A stretch of DNA of 61,384 bases from Pseudomonas psychrophila HA-4 (lineage in GTDB: Bacteria; Pseudomonadota; Gammaproteobacteria; Pseudomonadales; Pseudomonadaceae). Positions 8,121-16,326 of the stretch are shown in pieces (the stretch's first letter is position 1; each line of letters starts with the position of its first letter). Under the pieces are notes generated by a model, which did no database searches, had not been told where the DNA came from, and was given only the letters and a program-made list of their open reading frames with translations. The stretch covers positions 1 through 61,384 of the forward strand of contig NZ_ALJC01000143.1 of NCBI RefSeq assembly GCF_000282975.1, read 5' to 3'. A program made the position numbers and the translations under genes.

Positions 8121-9026
8121 TTATCCCTTCCCTTTAGTCCGCGTCATGTGCGGGCTGCTGTTTTTTTCTAGATGCTGAATGATGATCCCCGCCACGTCCT
8201 TGCCAGTCGTGGTTTCAATACCTTCAAGCCCTGGCGATGAGTTGACCTCCAGCACCAGCGGGCCGTGATTGGAACGCAAAATATCGACCCCCGCCACGCT
8301 CAACCCCATGACTTTGGCCGCACGAATGGCTGTCATGCGTTCTTCTGGGGTGATTTTGATCAGGCTGGCGCTACCGCCACGGTGCAGGTTGGAACGGAAT
8401 TCCCCCGGCTTGGCCTGGCGCTTCATGGCCGCGATCACCTTGTCACCCACCACGAAGCAGCGAATATCAGCGCCGCCGGCTTCCTTGATGTATTCCTGCA
8501 CCATGATGTTTTGTTTGAGTCCCATGAAGGCCTCAATCACCGACTCGGCCGCCGTGGCGGTTTCGCACAGCACCACGCCAATGCCTTGCGTGCCTTCCAG
8601 CACTTTAATCACCAGCGGCGCGCCGTTAACCATTTCGATCAAGTCAGGAATGTCATCCGGCGAGTGCGCAAAACCAGTCACCGGCAAGCCCAGCCCTCGA
8701 CGCGACAGCAGTTGCAGCGAACGTAACTTGTCCCGCGAGCGGGCAATGGCAACCGATTCATTGAGCGGGAATACGCCCATCATTTCGAACTGGCGCAACA
8801 CCGCACAGCCGTAGAACGTCACGGAGGCGCCAATACGCGGGATTACTGCGTCAAAGCCTTCCAACGGCTTGCCGCGATAGTGGATCTGCGGCTTATGACT
8901 GGCAATGTTCATATAGGCGCGCAAGGTATCGATCACTACCATTTGATGGCCTCGTTCGGTCCCGGCTTCAACCAGACGACGAGTGGAATACAGACGCGGG
9001 TTGCGCGACAGCACAGCGATCTTCAT
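8121..9026 (-). CDS. rimK: ribosomal protein S6 glutamate ligase RimK
   Basis: 301-aa ATP-grasp ligase that adds glutamate residues to the C-terminus of ribosomal protein S6, and in Pseudomonas alters ribosome content and proteome during host adaptation. Visible features are an N-terminal KIAVLSRNPRLYSTRRL, the ATP-grasp segment VIKVLEGTQGIGV, GADIRCFVVGDKVIAAMKR, RSNLHRGG and the metal-binding VLEVNSSPGLEGIE. The start overlaps the rimB stop (ATGA), so the two are coupled. Confidence 0.96.
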   Translation of the reverse strand: MKIAVLSRNPRLYSTRRLVEAGTERGHQMVVIDTLRAYMNIASHKPQIHYRGKPLEGFDAVIPRIGASVTFYGCAVLRQFEMMGVFPLNESVAIARSRDKLRSLQLLSRRGLGLPVTGFAHSPDDIPDLIEMVNGAPLVIKVLEGTQGIGVVLCETATAAESVIEAFMGLKQNIMVQEYIKEAGGADIRCFVVGDKVIAAMKRQAKPGEFRSNLHRGGSASLIKITPEERMTAIRAAKVMGLSVAGVDILRSNHGPLVLEVNSSPGLEGIETTTGKDVAGIIIQHLEKNSSPHMTRTKGKG

Positions 9027-9505
9027 GCAGCACCTGTGACAGAGGTAGTAGTGACCGGGAACACCGGCTTGTCTTGTACGTATTTCAGCCCCGGATTAAC
9101 GACCAATTGGCCATCGACCAGCGCTTTGGAGCCAAGCAACAGGCGGTAACGCATCGATTTGCGGCAGGCGAGGGTAAACTCCACAGGCCATACCCGATCC
9201 CCCAGCGCCAGGCCGGTACGAATTACATAGCGAACTTGCGTGTGGCCGTTAGAGCTTTTAATGGTTTTTATCGCCACCAGTGGCGCTTCACAACGGCGAT
9301 GACGCAGTTGTACCAGCGTGCCCAAATGGGCATTAAAACGTACCCACTCGACACCGTCGCGCTCAAATGGCTCGATTTCAGTGGCGTGCAAACTGGAGGT
9401 ACTGGCACCGGTGTCGATTTTCGCTCGCAGGCCTGCAACTCCCAGATCAGGGAGCGCCACCCACTCGCGCAGACCGACAACGGTCAAATGATCAAAAGTC
9501 TTCAA
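9023..9505 (-). CDS. rimB: RimB, retropepsin-like ATP-dependent zinc protease family
   Basis: About 160 aa. The motif AKIDTGASTSSLHA contains the Asp-Thr-Gly of retropepsin-like aspartyl proteases (family PF05618). In P. fluorescens the homologue RimB is reported to counteract RimK by proteolysis of modified S6. I place the start at a TTG (9505-9503) because family members begin (M)KTFDHLTVVGLREW; a 20-codon in-frame extension to an ATG at 9565 has no SD either, so the start is uncertain. It is coupled to rimK by a 4-base overlap. The rimA phosphodiesterase gene that I recall next to rimBK in P. fluorescens is not present here. Confidence 0.85.
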   Translation of the reverse strand: MKTFDHLTVVGLREWVALPDLGVAGLRAKIDTGASTSSLHATEIEPFERDGVEWVRFNAHLGTLVQLRHRRCEAPLVAIKTIKSSNGHTQVRYVIRTGLALGDRVWPVEFTLACRKSMRYRLLLGSKALVDGQLVVNPGLKYVQDKPVFPVTTTSVTGAA

Positions 9506-9763
9506 TATAAGTAACCAGCGATTAACGTATTCAGGCCGCAGGGCGGAACCTGCAGATAAAGCCATCGACGAGTGTCGATTTGATGCTTACACACGGTGTT
9601 TACGCAGAATATCCGGTAAATGCGACAGTTTTCTACGTGTACCCTGTGTGATGTTTTTTAGCCGCAGTCTTTCCGCAGGTGGGCATTCTATCGGGCAGGT
9701 TCCATCCTTTGCTCATCAAAAGTAGTAGTACAGTTCTGAGTATTTAAACGAAGAGGTGCTCCA

Positions 9764-10171
9764 ATGTCGCAGAAACAAGCAGAGGACGACAAAATCCGTT
9801 TGGATAAGTGGCTATGGGCTGCACGATTTTACAAAACCCGAGCGTTGGCCAAGGCAGCGATTGAAAGCGGCAAAGTTCACTGCCGGGGCGAGCGCTGCAA
9901 GCCGAGCAAGGAGCCGCGCGTTGGGGACGAGCTGCAAATCCGGGTGGGGCTTGAGGAGCGCACTGTGGAAGTCAAAGCCCTGTCAGTCGTGCGTCGCGGC
10001 GCTCCAGAAGCGCAAACGCTGTACAACGAAACCGAACAAAGCATCGCCAAGCGCGAAAACGCGGCCGCTCTGCGCAAGGCTGGGGCGATGGGGATCAGTA
10101 CCGATGGCAAACCGACTAAAAAGCAACGCCGTCAGTTGCATCAGTTTCATGAAGTGAGCGACGTGGAGTGA
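9764..10171 (+). CDS. hslR: heat shock protein 15 (Hsp15), S4-domain RNA-binding protein
   Basis: 135 aa. The N-terminal S4 domain (DKIRLDKWLWAARFYKTRALA, then GKVHCRGERCKPSKEPRVGD) is followed by a basic C-terminal extension (KPTKKQRRQL). In E. coli Hsp15 recognises 50S subunits carrying blocked nascent chains and helps recycle them. It precedes hslO, the usual heat-shock pair. SD GAGGTG lies just before the ATG. Confidence 0.95.
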   Translation: MSQKQAEDDKIRLDKWLWAARFYKTRALAKAAIESGKVHCRGERCKPSKEPRVGDELQIRVGLEERTVEVKALSVVRRGAPEAQTLYNETEQSIAKRENAAALRKAGAMGISTDGKPTKKQRRQLHQFHEVSDVE

Positions 10172-10340
10172 GACGTTTAGGTTTTTTCGCAGGCCGTATG
10201 TCGCGTCTGCGGGCGCATGACTTGTATCCGTACATGTATGGCGCCATATACGTTCATTAGCTTGTGGCCTGTCAGCGTATTGCCAATGCGCCGTATCAAA
10301 GACCCGAACACATTTAGTAACTAATTCAGAACCTATTCTT

Positions 10341-11243
10341 ATGTCCGATCTACTTAAAAAAGATGCCACACAACGCTTTATGTTCGACACCAGCGATGCC
10401 CGTGGCGAGCTGGCTTCGCTGGAGCATAGCTACGCTGACGTGTTGGCCAAACATGCTTATCCGCAGCCGGTTCAGCAGTTGTTGGGCGAGTTGATGGCCG
10501 CCGCTGCATTGTTAGTGGGCAACCAGAAAATTGATGGTTTGCTGAGCTTGCAAGCCCGTTCCGAAGGCCCGGTACCGTTGCTGATGATCGAGTGCACCAG
10601 CGAGCGTGAAATCCGCGGTCTGGCTCGTTTTGACGCTGACAGCATTGCGCCGGACGCTACATTGGCCGACCTGCTGCCTAATGGTGTGCTGGCCATTACG
10701 GTTGACCCCAAGGTTGGCAAGCGCTACCAGGGCATCGTTGACCTTAACGGTGAAACCCTGGCTGACTGCTTCACCAACTACTTCGTCATGTCTGAGCAAG
10801 TACCGACCCGTTTTTGGTTGGTCGCTGATGGCCTGCGTGCACGTGGCATGTTCTTGCAACAACTGCCTGCTGACGTCATCGACGATGAAGACGAGCGTGT
10901 CGACAGCTGGGAAAAACTGCTGATGCTGGGCGATACGCTCAAGGCAGAAGAGCTGCTGGGGTTGGACAACGAAACCATTCTGCATCGCCTGTACCACGAG
11001 GAAACAGTGCGGCTGTTCGACCATGAAGCCGTTGAGTTCAAATGCAGCTGCTCGCGTGAGCGTTCCGGCAATGCTTTGACTAGCCTGGGCCATCAAGATG
11101 CGCTCGATCTGGTCTCTGAACACGGAGGTCACATCGAGATTGATTGCCAGTTCTGCAATCAGCGGTACCTCTTTGATGCGGCCGATGTGGACCAATTATT
11201 CTCCGGTGCGGGGGTTCATTCGCCTTCCGGCACTCACCACTAA
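10341..11243 (+). CDS. hslO: redox-regulated chaperone Hsp33
   Basis: 300-aa cytoplasmic holdase activated by oxidation. The C-terminal zinc redox switch is intact: CSC at 235-237 and CQFC at 269-272, the four cysteines that bind zinc when reduced and form disulfides under oxidative stress. The N-terminal domain starts FMFDTSDARGELASL as in the family. It lies 169 bases after hslR; the pair is often under heat-shock control, though I cannot define a sigma-32 promoter with confidence here. Confidence 0.96.
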   Translation: MSDLLKKDATQRFMFDTSDARGELASLEHSYADVLAKHAYPQPVQQLLGELMAAAALLVGNQKIDGLLSLQARSEGPVPLLMIECTSEREIRGLARFDADSIAPDATLADLLPNGVLAITVDPKVGKRYQGIVDLNGETLADCFTNYFVMSEQVPTRFWLVADGLRARGMFLQQLPADVIDDEDERVDSWEKLLMLGDTLKAEELLGLDNETILHRLYHEETVRLFDHEAVEFKCSCSRERSGNALTSLGHQDALDLVSEHGGHIEIDCQFCNQRYLFDAADVDQLFSGAGVHSPSGTHH

Positions 11244-11422
11244 AACGTTTCAGCGCAGGTGAAACACCTGTCAAATACTGTTCTTGCGCGGTTCTGACAG
11301 GTGGACCCTACTTTTTGTGGGCATTTCTGGCATAATCCGGCCCACTTTTTTCGCGGTAGTAGTGCAAATTTTTCTACTACAAAACGTTTGGCGCACTCGG
11401 CCAATGGCCGACGGGGAACCTC

Positions 11423-12967
11423 ATGACGCAAGCTAATAACGCCGTGTACACCGATCTGAGCATCAACGATCTGGTTAAAGAAGCCCTGAACCGTGGTGAA
11501 GGCGAGCTTGCCGACAGCGGCGCACTGGTTGTTAAAACGGGCCACCGCACGGGCCGTTCACCAGCTGACCGCTTCATTGTTGAAGAGCCGACCACCCAGG
11601 ACGCAATCGCTTGGGGCCCGATCAACCGCAAGTTCCCGGCTGACAAGTTCGACGCTCTGTGGGACCGTGTTGCCGCTTACCTGGGCGAACGCGAGCGTTT
11701 CGTTTCCTTCGTTCATGTAGGTTCTGATCCGGCGCACTACCTGCCAGTTAAGATGACCACCGAGACTGCATGGCACAACCTGTTTGGCCGTTGCCTGTTC
11801 ATCAACCCTGAACAGTACAACCCAGCGGGCAAAGACGAGTGGCAAGTTATCAACGCACCGAACTTCGTGTGCGAGCCAGAGCGTGATGGCACCAACTCCG
11901 ACGGTTGCGTGATCATCAACTTTGCAGCCAAAAAAGTACTGATCGCAGGCATGCGTTACGCCGGCGAAATGAAAAAAGCCCTGTTCTCGGTTCAGAACTT
12001 CCTGCTGCCAGCGGTTGACGTTCTGCCGATGCATTGTGCTGCCAACATGGGCGAAGAGGGCGACGTGACCCTGTTCTTCGGCCTGTCGGGCACCGGTAAA
12101 ACCACCTTGTCGGCTGACGAAAGCCGTTACCTGATCGGTGACGATGAACACGGCTGGGGCGTGGGCGTTGTGTTCAACATCGAAGGCGGTTGCTATGCCA
12201 AGTGCATCGACCTGTCCGAGAAAAACGAGCCGGTGATCTGGAAAGCCATCCAGCACGGCGCGGTACTGGAAAACGTTGTTATTGATCCAGTCACCAAAAA
12301 AGCTGACTACGCAGACGACAGCCTGACGCAGAACAGCCGCGCGGCATACCCGCGTGAACTGATTGAAAAACGCGCACCGAAAAACCTCGGTGGCGAGCCA
12401 AACGCTGTGATCTTCCTGACCTGCGACCTGACTGGCGTTCTGCCACCGGTGTCGATCCTCAGCGAAGAACAAGCGGCTTACCACTTCCTGTCGGGTTATA
12501 CCGCACTGGTTGGTTCGACTGAAATGGGGTCGGGCAGCGGCATCAAGTCGACGTTCTCCACCTGCTTTGGCGCGCCATTCTTCCCGCGTCCAGCTGGCGA
12601 ATACGCAGAATTGCTGATCAAGCGCATCCGTGGTTTCGGCTCCAAGGTTTACCTGGTTAACACCGGCTGGACTGGCGGCGGCTACGGCGTTGGCAAGCGT
12701 TTCAACATCCCGACCACGCGTGGCGTGATTGCAGCGATCCAGAGCGGTGCTCTGATCGGCGCAGAAACCGAGCACCTAGACACCATCAACCTCGACGTGC
12801 CATTGGCCGTGCCGGGCGTTGACACTGTTCTGCTGAACCCACGCAACACGTGGGCTGACCAAGCCGCCTACGACGAAGCCGCCAAAGCCTTGGCTGGTCT
12901 GTTCGTTGAGAACTTCAAAAAGTTCGACGTAAGCGACGCGATCAAAGCGGCTGGCCCGAAGCTGTAA
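11423..12967 (+). CDS. pckA: phosphoenolpyruvate carboxykinase (ATP)
   Basis: 514-aa gluconeogenic enzyme: oxaloacetate + ATP gives PEP + ADP + CO2. The P-loop GLSGTGKT is at 220-227, followed by LIGDDEHGW (metal site). The phosphate/oxaloacetate-binding GHRTGRSPADRF is near the N-terminus, with NTGWTGGGYGVGKR toward the end. SD GGGGAA precedes the ATG. This enzyme is central for growth on amino acids and organic acids, which fits the neighbouring histidine-catabolic locus and the malic enzyme gene further on. A strong bidirectional terminator follows. Confidence 0.97.
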   Translation: MTQANNAVYTDLSINDLVKEALNRGEGELADSGALVVKTGHRTGRSPADRFIVEEPTTQDAIAWGPINRKFPADKFDALWDRVAAYLGERERFVSFVHVGSDPAHYLPVKMTTETAWHNLFGRCLFINPEQYNPAGKDEWQVINAPNFVCEPERDGTNSDGCVIINFAAKKVLIAGMRYAGEMKKALFSVQNFLLPAVDVLPMHCAANMGEEGDVTLFFGLSGTGKTTLSADESRYLIGDDEHGWGVGVVFNIEGGCYAKCIDLSEKNEPVIWKAIQHGAVLENVVIDPVTKKADYADDSLTQNSRAAYPRELIEKRAPKNLGGEPNAVIFLTCDLTGVLPPVSILSEEQAAYHFLSGYTALVGSTEMGSGSGIKSTFSTCFGAPFFPRPAGEYAELLIKRIRGFGSKVYLVNTGWTGGGYGVGKRFNIPTTRGVIAAIQSGALIGAETEHLDTINLDVPLAVPGVDTVLLNPRNTWADQAAYDEAAKALAGLFVENFKKFDVSDAIKAAGPKL

Positions 12968-12994
12968 GCATTCGGTCAACGTACTGACCCACAA

Positions 12995-13023
12995 AAAAAC
13001 CGCCTGAAAGGGCGGTTTTTTTG
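12995..13023. terminator. bidirectional intrinsic terminator after pckA
   Basis: AAAAACCGCC, loop TGAAAG, GGCGGTTTTTTT: a 6-bp GC-rich core extended by A-T pairs and flanked by A and T tracts on both sides. It can serve pckA (+) and the DUF1493 gene (-). Confidence 0.9.
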
Positions 13024-13033
13024 TGCCTGTGAT

Positions 13034-13384
13034 TCAAGCTTCCAGGGTTTGCGTATCCCAATGCCCAGCCTGAATCGCCTCATACAGCATGCCGATCGTC
13101 AGCGGCACCTTGGTGCCCCGGCCTTTGGCATTGCGTTTGAAGTGCGGATCGTTGCCAGCAGGCTGAAAATAGCGATACGCATCGTAATCGGCCAGCTCCA
13201 GCCCGAAGCGCTCCTCAAGGGTTTCCATCACATGCTGAGCGTCACTGCCGTTGCAGCCAAGGTCGAGGTTGATCGACGTCTTGAGGCTAATGGTTTTGTG
13301 CTCTGGCAGGCCGATTTCTTCATGCAGCAACTGCATCAGCTCGCGCAGGGTGGGCGTGTCCGGGAGATTGGTGGCGAGCTTCAT
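13034..13384 (-). CDS. DUF1493-family acyl-carrier-like protein
   Basis: 116 aa. The segment SINLDLGCNGSDAQHVMETL followed by an ERFGLEL helix and the C-terminal KVPLTIGMLYEAIQAGHW matches the DUF1493 family, which has an acyl-carrier-protein-like helical bundle. In true ACPs the block reads D-L-G-x-D-S-L; here it is DLGCNGSDA, so the serine is displaced by one and the canonical attachment site reads Gly. Carrier function is therefore doubtful. No synthase or transferase gene accompanies it. Function unknown. Confidence 0.8.
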   Translation of the reverse strand: MKLATNLPDTPTLRELMQLLHEEIGLPEHKTISLKTSINLDLGCNGSDAQHVMETLEERFGLELADYDAYRYFQPAGNDPHFKRNAKGRGTKVPLTIGMLYEAIQAGHWDTQTLEA

Positions 13385-13430
13385 CGTGGGTTTCCATGAA
13401 CTGGTGGATACAGAGCATTGTTTATATTGA

Positions 13431-13446
13431 ACACTCTTAAAAGTGT
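13431..13446. repeat. near-palindrome upstream of toxin-antitoxin pair
   Basis: ACACTCTTAAAAGTGT, 8-bp arms with a single mismatch, lies in the spacer between the DUF1493 gene and the antitoxin gene. Possible binding site or small hairpin; no function can be assigned. Confidence 0.35.
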
Positions 13447-13602
13447 CTTTAGAGATTCTATTAGGAGTGCTATTTTCGGTGCTTGTTGAGCGATGTCCAG
13501 TTCAGTTGCCTTGGGCAGTGCTGGCTGGCGTAGCGCAACGGAAGTCGTCCTATGTGACTCCGATGACTACAGGTATACCGGACATTTCATCCCAATCTCA
13601 CA

Positions 13603-13618
13603 GATATGAGGCCATATC
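13603..13618 (+). promoter_or_regulatory. palindrome over the antitoxin ribosome-binding site
   Basis: GATATG-AGGC-CATATC ends one base before the antitoxin ATG, and the SD (GAGG) sits at the end of the left arm and in the loop. Phd/YefM antitoxins commonly bind palindromes at their own promoter, so this may be an autoregulatory operator. As RNA it would also fold over the SD. Confidence 0.5.
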
Positions 13619-13888
13619 ATGACATTCGCCATGCTCGCTAAAGTTGCAGCATCTGTCACCGATCTAAAAAAAGACCCTATGGGCACTTACCGTGAAAGCG
13701 GGGGAGACCCATTGGTCATTCTCAATCGTAACGAGCCTGCCTTTTATATTCTTTCGCCAGAGCGCTACGAGTTGCTGCTGGAGATGATTGACGATGCCGA
13801 ATTGGCAAGACTGATCAACGAACGGCGTGGCAATCCCACTATCAAGGTCGATATCGATGAGCTCATCGCAACTGCCGAAAAAGAGTGA
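13619..13888 (+). CDS. type II antitoxin, Phd/YefM (StbD-like) family
   Basis: 89 aa. The N-terminal half (VTDLKKDPM, then GGDPLVILNRNEPAFYILSPERYELLLE) is the Phd/YefM DNA-binding fold, and the acidic C-terminal tail (VDIDELIATAEKE) is the part expected to cap the toxin. It precedes and overlaps the RelE-like gene by about 30 bases, the usual antitoxin-first order. An alternative start is the internal ATG at 13631. Confidence 0.88.
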   Translation: MTFAMLAKVAASVTDLKKDPMGTYRESGGDPLVILNRNEPAFYILSPERYELLLEMIDDAELARLINERRGNPTIKVDIDELIATAEKE

Positions 13889-14195
13889 AGTACCGGCAGA
13901 TACGATCAAGCTCTATGCGCTTGAATTTGTAATTGAAGCAAAAAGAGAACTGTCCAAACTCGATAAAGTAATTCAAATCCAATTGCTGAAAAAACTCAAA
14001 TCACGCTTGTCATCACCAAGGGTCCCTGCTGCCAAGCTCAGCAATATGCCTGACTGTTACAAGATCAAACTGCGCGCCAGCGGCGTGAGGCTGGTGTATG
14101 AAGTGATTGATAACAGGTTGGTGGTTCTAGTGCTTGGAGTAGGCAAGCGTGATGACAATGCCGCCTACATAGCCGCCAAAAAGCGCCTTATGTAA
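13857..14195 (+). CDS. type II toxin, RelE/StbE family
   Basis: 112 aa from the ATG at 13857; an in-frame start 30 bases earlier is less likely. The core has the RelE/ParE pattern: LEFVIEAKRELSKLDKVIQ with a long first helix, KLKSRLSSPRVPAAKLSNM, then CYKIKLRASGVRLVYEVID and the final strand VVLVLGVGKRDDNAAY. RelE-type members cleave mRNA in the ribosomal A-site; the basic residues (K44-like, R in LRASGVRLVY) are retained. It overlaps the antitoxin gene, so the two are cotranscribed. Confidence 0.88.
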   Translation: MSSSQLPKKSEVPADTIKLYALEFVIEAKRELSKLDKVIQIQLLKKLKSRLSSPRVPAAKLSNMPDCYKIKLRASGVRLVYEVIDNRLVVLVLGVGKRDDNAAYIAAKKRLM

Positions 14196-14329
14196 ATCGC
14201 GGTGGCCATTAAGGCGTTTGCGTCAGTCCCTGTATCATCCCCTCTTAATTTGCCCCCGACCTTTTCTCGATTCGCCGCAAACCCTGGGTTACGGTTCAGC
14301 ACTTTGCAGCGGTCAACGGAGTGACAGTG

Positions 14330-16267
14330 ATGTACGACACCCTGGAACAGGTTTTCGGTTATCCACAGTTTCGCGCAGGCCAAGAGGCGGCGATCAGCGC
14401 GGTGTTGGCCGGGCGTTCGGCGGCGGCGATTTTCCCCACCGGGTCGGGCAAGTCGTTGTGTTACCAATTGCCCGCTTTGTTGCTGCCGCACCTCACCCTG
14501 GTGGTATCGCCGCTGTTGGCCCTGATGCAGGACCAATTGGCCTTTTTACAGCGCCACGGGATCGCCGCTGCCAGTATCGACTCGGCGCAAAGCCGCGATG
14601 AGGTCAGTGCCGTTATGGCGCGGGCCAAAGCGGGCGAATTGAAGATTCTGATGATTTCGGTCGAGCGTCTAAAAAACGAGCGCTTCCGTAATTTTTTGCA
14701 GCAGGTGCCGATTTCGTTGCTGGTGGTCGATGAGGCGCACTGTATTTCCGAGTGGGGGCATAACTTTCGCCCGGATTACTTGAAGCTGCCGGACTACCAG
14801 CGCCAGTTCAACATCCCGCAAGCGCTGCTGTTGACGGCCACTGCGACGCCCAATGTGATCGCCGACATGCAACGCAAATTTGCGATTGCCGAGTCGGATG
14901 TGATCACCACCGGTTTTTACCGCGCCAATCTTAATCTGTGGGTCGAGCCAGTGACCGGCGCGGCAAAGCGTGAGCGATTGGTGCAGTGGATGGGCGCGCG
15001 CATTGGCCAGCCGAGCATCGTGTACGTCACGCTGCAAAAAACCGCCGAGTTGATCGCTCAGCACCTCAACCAGCACGGGATCAGCGCCAACGCCTATCAT
15101 GCGGGTCTGCCTCACGAGCAACGTGAGGCCATCCAGCGTCAGTTCATGGGTGGGCAGCTCAATTGCATCGTTGCCACCATCGCTTTCGGCATGGGCATCG
15201 ACAAGAGCGACATCCGTAACGTGGTGCATTTTGACCTGCCCAAATCGGTCGAAAACTACAGCCAGGAAATCGGCCGTGCCGGGCGCGATGGCGCGTCATC
15301 CGACTGCTTGGTGCTGGCTAACCGCGACAGCCTTAACGTGTTGGAAAACTTTGTATACGGCGACACGCCAGAGCTGCAAGGCATTCGCTGTGTGCTGGAT
15401 GAACTAAGTGCGGCGATTCCTGAAGGCCAGTGGGAATTCATGCTGTTACCGCTGTCTGATCAAAGCAATATCCGGCAACTGCCGCTCAAAACCTTATTGG
15501 TGCAACTGGAGCTACGCGGCCTTATCGCGCCGCGTTACGCCTATTTCGCCGAGTACCGTTTCAAGTATTTGATTGAACCCGAGGCGTTGCTGGCCAAGTT
15601 TGAGGGCGAGCGCCAACACTTCGTTTCGTCGATCATTCAGACGTCCCCGCGCGCTAGAACCTGGGCCACGGTGAATTTCGACACGTTGTACAAACAGCAT
15701 CAAGCAGACCGCAATCGAGTGGTCAAAGCGCTGGATTACTTTCAGGAAAAGGGCTGGGTCGAGCTTGAAAGCAAGCAGATGACCGAGGTCTACCACCTGT
15801 TGGTCACAGACGTTGATGTGCAAGCCTTGAGCCTTGAGCTGCATCACTACTTCACCGCCCATGAGCGCGGCGAGATCGAGCGCATTCATGCGATGTTGGC
15901 GTTGTTCGCCAGCACTACCTGCCTGAGTTATCGACTGGCGCAGTACTTTGGTGATGAGCAGGCGCCGCAGCAGTGCGGGCATTGTTCGGTGTGTGCGGGG
16001 CAGGTCGCGCAGTTGCCCGAGCCGCCCGCGCTGGTGCCGCTTGTGGATAAAAACTTCGAAGCGCTGTGTACTGCATTTATCCACAGGCATGAGGCATACA
16101 CGGGAAGTTATCCCCCGCCGGAACGCCTGACCCGATTTCTGTGCGGGATCAGCGTGCCGTTATTCACCAAAATCAAGGCGCGGACGATTCCGGGGTTTGG
16201 GGCATTGGAAAATTACCCCTACGCTCAAGTGCGCGACTGGGCCGCGCAACACATGCCCCGCTTATAG
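14330..16267 (+). CDS. recQ: RecQ-family ATP-dependent DNA helicase
   Basis: About 645 aa from the ATG at 14330, which has SD GGAG 8 bases upstream; a GTG at 14321 overlaps that SD and was rejected. Superfamily 2 helicase motifs: FRAGQEAAI (motif 0), PTGSGKS with Lys41 (Walker A), VVDEAHCISEWGH (motif II and RecQ aromatic loop), LLTATATP (III), AYHAGLPHEQR (IV), GMGIDKSDIRNVVHFDLP (V) and QEIGRAGRDG (VI). The C-terminal part has CGHCSVC, reminiscent of the RecQ zinc-binding subdomain. It unwinds 3'-5' in DNA repair and recombination. Sequence after the zinc region differs from the classical E. coli HRDC domain, so it may be a RecQ-like paralogue. Confidence 0.9.
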   Translation: MYDTLEQVFGYPQFRAGQEAAISAVLAGRSAAAIFPTGSGKSLCYQLPALLLPHLTLVVSPLLALMQDQLAFLQRHGIAAASIDSAQSRDEVSAVMARAKAGELKILMISVERLKNERFRNFLQQVPISLLVVDEAHCISEWGHNFRPDYLKLPDYQRQFNIPQALLLTATATPNVIADMQRKFAIAESDVITTGFYRANLNLWVEPVTGAAKRERLVQWMGARIGQPSIVYVTLQKTAELIAQHLNQHGISANAYHAGLPHEQREAIQRQFMGGQLNCIVATIAFGMGIDKSDIRNVVHFDLPKSVENYSQEIGRAGRDGASSDCLVLANRDSLNVLENFVYGDTPELQGIRCVLDELSAAIPEGQWEFMLLPLSDQSNIRQLPLKTLLVQLELRGLIAPRYAYFAEYRFKYLIEPEALLAKFEGERQHFVSSIIQTSPRARTWATVNFDTLYKQHQADRNRVVKALDYFQEKGWVELESKQMTEVYHLLVTDVDVQALSLELHHYFTAHERGEIERIHAMLALFASTTCLSYRLAQYFGDEQAPQQCGHCSVCAGQVAQLPEPPALVPLVDKNFEALCTAFIHRHEAYTGSYPPPERLTRFLCGISVPLFTKIKARTIPGFGALENYPYAQVRDWAAQHMPRL

Positions 16268-16268
16268 C

Positions 16269-16292
16269 CGCGAGCTTGCTCGCGATTTTTTG
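16269..16292 (+). terminator. intrinsic terminator after recQ
   Basis: CGCGAG-CTTG-CTCGCG followed by ATTTTTTG. It overlaps a REP-like fragment (GCGAGCTTGCTCGCG) and also lies 3' of hutF on the other strand. Confidence 0.75.
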
Positions 16293-16326
16293 ATCTTAAA
16301 AGAGATCGTGAGCAAAGGAGCATGAA

